From: Brevibacterium yomogidense
GTDB lineage: Bacteria > Actinomycetota > Actinomycetes > Actinomycetales > Brevibacteriaceae
Assembly (NCBI RefSeq): GCF_016107685.1
Contig: NZ_JABASY010000001.1
Span: 834,187 to 898,186 of the forward strand
Direction: 5' to 3'
Length of the DNA: 64,000 nucleotides
This document shows positions 59,474-64,000 of this stretch, one piece after another. A program made the translations under genes and the position numbers. The notes under the pieces were generated by a model that worked only from the letters and a program-made list of their open reading frames with translations, made no database searches and was not told the origin of the DNA. Within the stretch, counting starts at the first letter, position 1. Every line of letters starts with the position of its first letter.

Positions 59474-60640
59474 ATGCCTGAAGCCGTCATCGTCGACGCA
59501 GCCCGCACGGCCACCGGCCGTCGCGGCGGGGCTCTGCGCGACATCCACCCCGTCGACCTCGCCGCCCACGCGCTCAAGGGTCTCGTCGACCGCACGGGAA
59601 TCGATCCGGACCTCGTCGACGACGTGATCCTCGGCTGCGTCACGCAGGCGGGGGAGCAGTCGTCGAACGTCGCCCGCTGGGCGGCGCTCGCCGCGGGCTT
59701 CCCGGAGACGGCCGCCGGTACCACGGTGGATCGCGCGTGCGGGTCGTCGCAGCAGGCGCTCACCTTTGCGATCGCCTCGGTCGCCGCCGGTCACTGCGAT
59801 GTCGTGATCGCCGGGGGCGTGGAGTCGATGACCCGCGTCCCGATGGGGTCGCAGCGGTCGAACGGGCCGGGGAGGGCATTCGGCCCCCTCGTCGCGCAGC
59901 GCTACGGGCGTGAGGAGTTCAGCCAGGGCGAGGGTGCGGAGATGATCGCCGAGCAGTGGGGCTTCGACCGCCGCGAGCTCGACCAGCTGGCACTCGACTC
60001 GCACGCGCGTGCGCTCGCGGCCACCGAAGCGGGGCGCTTCGCCGACCACATCCTTCCCATCGAGGGGCTCGACAAGGCGGGGAACACGATCGACTTCCGT
60101 GCCGACGAGGGCATCCGACCGGGCGGCACACTCGAATCGCTGGGCAAGCTCACGACGGTGTTCCGGGAGGACGGGGTCATCACTGCGGGCAACTCCTCGC
60201 AGATCTCCGATGGTGCGTCCGCGATGCTGGTCATGACGGATGTCCGCGCGAAGGAACTGGGGCTCACCCCGATCGCCCGCATCCACACGGCTGCGCTCGC
60301 GGCGGCGGACCCGGTCATCATGCTCACGGCACCCATCCCGGCCACGCAGAAGGCGCTCGCCAAGTCCGGCCTGTCCGCTTCGGACATCGACGTCTACGAG
60401 GTGAATGAGGCGTTCGCGTCCGTCCCGATGGCGTGGATGCGGGAGATCGGCGTCGACTGGGACCGGGTGAACCCGAACGGCGGTGCGATCGCGCTGGGGC
60501 ACCCGCTGGGCGGTTCCGGCTCGCGCATCATGACGGACCTCGTCCACCACATGAGGGACACGGGCTCCCGATTCGGCCTGCAGACGATGTGCGAGGCCGG
60601 CGGCCAGGCCAACGCGACGATCCTGGAGCTCGTGGCATGA
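59474..60640 (+). CDS. acetyl-CoA acetyltransferase / 3-ketoacyl-CoA thiolase
   Basis: The 388-aa thiolase cleaves 3-ketoacyl-CoA or joins two acetyl-CoA. The nucleophile is C89 in TVDRACGSSQQAL. The catalytic His is H343 in NPNGGAIALGHPLGGSG, and the general-acid Cys is C373 in MCEAGGQANA. GGVESMTRVPMGS and YEVNEAFASVPMAW complete the pattern. The ATG follows TGGAGGAC. The stop overlaps the start of the acyl-CoA ligase by ATGA, so the two enzymes are made together, which favours a degradative role. Confidence 0.95.
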   Translation: MPEAVIVDAARTATGRRGGALRDIHPVDLAAHALKGLVDRTGIDPDLVDDVILGCVTQAGEQSSNVARWAALAAGFPETAAGTTVDRACGSSQQALTFAIASVAAGHCDVVIAGGVESMTRVPMGSQRSNGPGRAFGPLVAQRYGREEFSQGEGAEMIAEQWGFDRRELDQLALDSHARALAATEAGRFADHILPIEGLDKAGNTIDFRADEGIRPGGTLESLGKLTTVFREDGVITAGNSSQISDGASAMLVMTDVRAKELGLTPIARIHTAALAAADPVIMLTAPIPATQKALAKSGLSASDIDVYEVNEAFASVPMAWMREIGVDWDRVNPNGGAIALGHPLGGSGSRIMTDLVHHMRDTGSRFGLQTMCEAGGQANATILELVA

Positions 60641-62340
60641 GCGCGGCGAACAGCACTCCAGTGCAGCAGCAGGTGGCCGATCAGGCGGCCGGGGCCGGGG
60701 CCTCGGCGGCGGGTGCCTCGTCTCACCAGCCGGCGAGCCGCACGATGGGCGAACTCGTCCACTCCGCGTTCACCCGGTACGACCGTCGGGTTGCGTTCGT
60801 CGACGGCGACCGCACCTTCACGTACGCGCAGTCGGCGGCGACCGTGCAGAGGATCCGGGAGACCCTGCGGGCCGCAGGTGTGAAGCCCGGTGACTACGGG
60901 TCGCTGCTGGGTGGGAGCAGGCCGGAGACGTTCTTCTGCACCTCGGCGCTGTACCTCGAAGGTCTCCGGGTCAGCCCCCTCCACCCGGAGAACGGGATCC
61001 GGGACCACCGGCAGTCGCTGGAGCTCTCGCAGGTGCAGTACCTCCTCTACGAAGCGGGCCGCTTCGACGACATGGCTGAGGAGCTCGCCGCCTCGGTTCC
61101 CGGGCTCACCGTCATCCCGGTGGAGGTGCGGGACCCCGCGACTGCGGAGGACACCGCCGAGGTCGTGTCCGGCTTCTCCGTCCTGGACCGCCCCGTGCGT
61201 GTGGATCCGGAGTCCGATGCGTCGCTGGGCTTCTCCGGAGGGACGACGGGCACGCCCAAGGGGATCGTCCGTTCACATCGGACGATGGTGACGAACGCGA
61301 CCTACACGGTGATCGACTGGGAGTGGCCGGCGGACAACAGGTTCCTCGTCACCACCCCGATGTCGCACGCCTCCGGGGCGATGGCGCTGCCCACCCTGCT
61401 GCAGGGCGGGTCGATGGTCATGCTCGACAAGTTCTCCCCGCAGGCGTTCGTCGATGCAGTGGCCGAACACGGGATCACCTCGACGTTCCTCGTGCCGACG
61501 ATGATCTATCGGATCCTCGACCTGCCGCAGGAGCAGCTCGACCGGCTGGGGTCGCTGGAGACTGTCGTCTACGGGGCGTCGCTCATGGATCCGTCGCGGA
61601 TGCGGGAGGCGCTCACGAGGATCGGTCCGGTGTTCCTCCAGCTGTACGGCCAGTCGGAGGCTCCCAACCTCATCTCGGTCCTGCGGAAGGGCGACCACGA
61701 CCCGGACGTGCCGGGGCGGCTCGCCTCGGCGGGAAGGGCCACGTCGTGCGCGGATGTGACGATCCGCGACGACGATGATCGGGAGGTGCCGATCGGGGAG
61801 GTCGGTGAGGTCTGCGTGTCTGGTCCCATCGTGATGACCGGATATTGGCAGAACCCGGAGCTCACCGCGGAGACGCTCCGCGGTGGGCGTCTGCACACCG
61901 GCGATCTGGGTCGTCTGGACGAGCACGGCTTCCTCAGCATCGTGGGTCGGAAGAAGGACATGATCATCACTGGCGGGCTCAACGTGTACCCCGCCGAGAT
62001 CGAGGCGCGCATGCTCGAACACCCGGCAGTGGCGGAAGCCTGTGTCGTCGGGATTCCGGACCGGGACTGGGGCGAAAGGGTCGTCGCCGCAGTCGTGCTG
62101 CGTGAGGACGCTGCCGGCAGCGCGGCGGCGGACATTGCCGCGGCCGAGGGCGCCGGAGGGGAGGGTGGAAGCCCGGCTCAGGAAGCCCTTGGTGAAGAGC
62201 TCCGCGCGTTCGTGCGTGAGGAGAAGGGCAGTGTGCAGACGCCCAAGAATGTCGTTTTCGTTTCAAGCATTCCTGTCACGAAGATTGGAAAGCCCGATAA
62301 AGGCGCTATGCGTGATGAGCTGGCGAACACGCTCGATTGA
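60637..62340 (+). CDS. AMP-dependent acyl-CoA synthetase (FadD-like)
   Basis: This 567-aa adenylate-forming ligase starts by ATGA overlap with the thiolase. The ATP loop FSGGTTGTPKGIV, YGQSEAPN, LHTGDLGRLDEHGFLSIVGRKKDMIITGG and the C-terminal IPVTKIGKPDK with its catalytic lysine define the class. The first 35 residues are Ala/Gln-rich filler and an Ala/Gly insert lies near residue 495, both low-complexity. It activates an acid for the beta-oxidation genes nearby; chain-length preference is not clear. A strong hairpin terminator follows. Confidence 0.92.
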   Translation: MSAANSTPVQQQVADQAAGAGASAAGASSHQPASRTMGELVHSAFTRYDRRVAFVDGDRTFTYAQSAATVQRIRETLRAAGVKPGDYGSLLGGSRPETFFCTSALYLEGLRVSPLHPENGIRDHRQSLELSQVQYLLYEAGRFDDMAEELAASVPGLTVIPVEVRDPATAEDTAEVVSGFSVLDRPVRVDPESDASLGFSGGTTGTPKGIVRSHRTMVTNATYTVIDWEWPADNRFLVTTPMSHASGAMALPTLLQGGSMVMLDKFSPQAFVDAVAEHGITSTFLVPTMIYRILDLPQEQLDRLGSLETVVYGASLMDPSRMREALTRIGPVFLQLYGQSEAPNLISVLRKGDHDPDVPGRLASAGRATSCADVTIRDDDDREVPIGEVGEVCVSGPIVMTGYWQNPELTAETLRGGRLHTGDLGRLDEHGFLSIVGRKKDMIITGGLNVYPAEIEARMLEHPAVAEACVVGIPDRDWGERVVAAVVLREDAAGSAAADIAAAEGAGGEGGSPAQEALGEELRAFVREEKGSVQTPKNVVFVSSIPVTKIGKPDKGAMRDELANTLD

Positions 62341-62372
62341 AGCAGTGCCGGCAGTTCGCTGACCAGTGATGA

Positions 62373-62406
62373 CGCTCCCGCCTCCACACCGTGGGGGGCG
62401 GGAGCG
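62373..62406 (+). terminator. terminator after thiolase-ligase operon
   Basis: CGCTCCCGCC (62373-62382) and GGCGGGAGCG (62397-62406) form a perfect 10-bp stem with a 14-nt loop, followed by TTCGTTCTCGATTTCG, which is moderately T-rich. Confidence 0.8.
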
Positions 62407-62441
62407 TTCGTTCTCGATTTCGTTACGAGCCAGCAGCGCCG

Positions 62442-62467
62442 TGATCATTTAGTGACCAAAATGATCA
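62442..62467. promoter_or_regulatory. inverted repeat upstream of secreted protease
   Basis: TGATCATTT (62442-62450) and AAATGATCA (62459-62467) are perfect 9-bp arms with an 8-nt spacer, in one of the few AT-rich stretches of the window and 115 nt before the protease ATG. It is probably an operator. Confidence 0.6.
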
Positions 62468-62582
62468 GAACTGTCATGCTCCGTCCATCTTTGGCACAGT
62501 GGCCGTTGAGCGTCGCGCGGCTGGGCTGTGCGTCGTCGGAGAATTCGAGCTCGTAGCACCAAGAGAGCAGAGGAAGAACAGT

Positions 62583-64000
62583 ATGAAGACTCCCGAGGGG
62601 GGCAAGCGGTTCGTCGCACTGAGCGCGGCCGTTGCCATCGGACTCGGCGGAGTGGCCCTCACGGCCCCCGCCCTGGCGGCCAGCGAAGCACCGGAAGATC
62701 TCGGCGTTGCAGCGGCGTCGGCGCTCACCGCAGGCGCGGGCGTCGCGGCCGTCGGGTACAACGCCGACGGCGACATTGCAGTGCAGGTCGTCGAAGGATC
62801 CGGTGTCGACGCCGATGATGACGTTCTCAAGCAGGTCTCTGCCTTCGCGAAGGCAGAGACGGGCAGCGATCCGCTCGTCCAGGAGATCGCCAACGGCTAC
62901 TCCACGGTGAATGCCACCGACGTCGTCGGCGGCGCGGGATACATCGTGCACGAGCCGGGCTCGCAGACCGCCGCGGGCCTCTGCTCATTCGGGTTCCCTG
63001 CAACGGGCCCGAACGGTGAGGACGCGCTCCTCACCGCAGGGCACTGCTCCGACGAGGGGAACGACATCTACCTCGAGAAGCCGTCCACCTCCAACGCGGG
63101 CACGGGCGACTACACGGGGGACCTCACCTTCGATTGGCTCACCACGACACCGGTGGGAACGGTCACGCATTCCGCATGGGCTGACACCACGATCGATCCG
63201 GAGGACCCGGGTGACTGGGACAACCCGGACAACTACGATCCGGCATCGACGCAGGACTTCGCCGTCATCACGCTGGACGATGCCTCGATCGAGACGCACG
63301 CCGAGGTCACGGACTGGACGACGGCGGGCAGTGACGACCTCTCCGCATCGACTCTCGATGTCGCCGGTGTCCACGACGTGACGATGGACGACATCGGCGA
63401 GCCGATCTCACGGTCGGGCCGCACCTCCGGATACGAAGAGGGCACGATGGGCAGCGAAGAGCTGGACACCATCGGCGGCATCGTGGACGGCTACTCCATC
63501 ATCCAGGACCACGACGGCACCTACGTCGTCGTCTACGGCTTCGCTGCTGAAGCGCTCGGCATTCCGGGTGACTCCGGTGGAGCGGTCATGATGGGCGACC
63601 AGGCTGTCGGCGTGACCTCGGGCTCGAACTACGACCCGAGCACGGGTGAAGGCGACTGGATCTGGGTCGCTGAACTGGCTGAGGGCCTCAACAACCTTCC
63701 CGGCGACTACGAGGTTAAGACGACCGACGACGGTGAAGAGCCGACCGAGGAGCCCACCGAGGACCCGACGGACGATCCGACTGAGGACCCGACGGACGAC
63801 CCGACCGAGGACCCGACGGACGATCCGACGGACGACCCGACCGAGGACCCGACCGTCGACCCGACTCCGACGGAGACGGCAACGGATGAGCCCACGACCC
63901 CAGCACCGACTCCTACGGACACCGATGACGCGGACGAGGACGCGGAGCTGACTGTCGACCCGCGCGAGATCGCGGCTGATCGCTTCCTTGCGGAGGACGA
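62583..64000 (+). CDS. secreted trypsin-like serine protease with PTDDP stalk, 3' end outside window
   Basis: The open frame runs from ATG 62583 (after AGAGGAAGAACAGT) to the window edge, 472 residues so far. A signal peptide ends around APALAAS. A propeptide of about 85 residues precedes the protease domain. Catalytic residues are H154 in LLTAGHCS, D225 in STQDFAVITL and S331 in GIPGDSGGAV, a chymotrypsin-fold family S1 triad. One possible disulfide joins C134 and C155. From about residue 380 a PTEDPTDDP stalk follows, nearly the same at DNA level as the stalk of the LPXTG adhesin at 16300-16580. A C-terminal sortase motif may lie beyond the window. The substrate is unknown. Confidence 0.9.
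   Translation, partial: MKTPEGGKRFVALSAAVAIGLGGVALTAPALAASEAPEDLGVAAASALTAGAGVAAVGYNADGDIAVQVVEGSGVDADDDVLKQVSAFAKAETGSDPLVQEIANGYSTVNATDVVGGAGYIVHEPGSQTAAGLCSFGFPATGPNGEDALLTAGHCSDEGNDIYLEKPSTSNAGTGDYTGDLTFDWLTTTPVGTVTHSAWADTTIDPEDPGDWDNPDNYDPASTQDFAVITLDDASIETHAEVTDWTTAGSDDLSASTLDVAGVHDVTMDDIGEPISRSGRTSGYEEGTMGSEELDTIGGIVDGYSIIQDHDGTYVVVYGFAAEALGIPGDSGGAVMMGDQAVGVTSGSNYDPSTGEGDWIWVAELAEGLNNLPGDYEVKTTDDGEEPTEEPTEDPTDDPTEDPTDDPTEDPTDDPTDDPTEDPTVDPTPTETATDEPTTPAPTPTDTDDADEDAELTVDPREIAADRFLAED

Noticed and set aside
62461..62556. A 31-codon ORF upstream of the protease gene
   Set aside because: Its ATG lies in the dyad. The only -10 candidate, TTTAGT, has no -35 partner, and the ORF neither overlaps nor ends near the protease start.

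Overview
This is a high-GC actinobacterial chromosome segment. The encapsulin at 30128-30931 closely resembles linocin M18 of Brevibacterium. The DUF222/13E12-type HNH protein, heavy GC codon bias and many leaderless genes fit the same picture. My best guess is Brevibacterium or a close relative in Micrococcales. No tRNA, rRNA, CRISPR array, insertion sequence or prophage was recognised, so most of the window reads as core-like chromosome.

Layout. 1-4822: two overlapping large LuxR-type regulators, the first cut by the window edge. 4843-5601: an orphan pxpA. 5698-12361: a glycine riboswitch followed by gcvP-gcvT-gcvH-sdaA, which turns glycine into one-carbon units and deaminates serine to pyruvate. 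12479-16806: a metal-box promoter driving a sortase-anchored adhesin broken by one in-frame amber codon. 16841-20677: a VOC dioxygenase with a MarR-like operator, an amino-acid:cation symporter and an aminotransferase. 20868-24580: a two-gene ABC exporter with complementary defects. 24634-29230: an SDR, an ABC-F resistance-type ATPase behind an Erm-like leader-peptide attenuator, and two paralogous methyltransferases. 29482-32426: an acetyltransferase, a palindromic element, an encapsulin without adjacent cargo, and a CPBP protease. 32491-39344: a DUF255 thioredoxin-fold protein, thioredoxin, M18 aminopeptidase and HNH protein. 39596-52496: two MFS transporters, DUF1684 protein, M13 peptidase, CopC-like protein, glycerate kinase, phosphoglucomutase, lipoprotein and rhodanese. 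52586-62340: an acyl-CoA cluster (two ligases, CoA-transferase, thioesterase, enoyl-CoA hydratase, acyl-CoA dehydrogenase, thiolase). 62583 to the edge: a secreted trypsin-like protease with the same PTDDPTEDP stalk as the adhesin.

Three sequence habits recur. Many genes start 6-8 nt after a TANNNT -10 box, so they are probably leaderless, and this rule fixed several starts and exposed a 31-codon ORF upstream of an acyl-CoA ligase. Many intergenic gaps hold short degenerate tandem repeats whose unit differs at every locus. Many genes carry in-frame short repeat expansions in linkers. The strongest regulatory finding is the ABC-F leader: an RLR-motif peptide, and four RNA segments able to switch between hiding and exposing the ribosome binding site.
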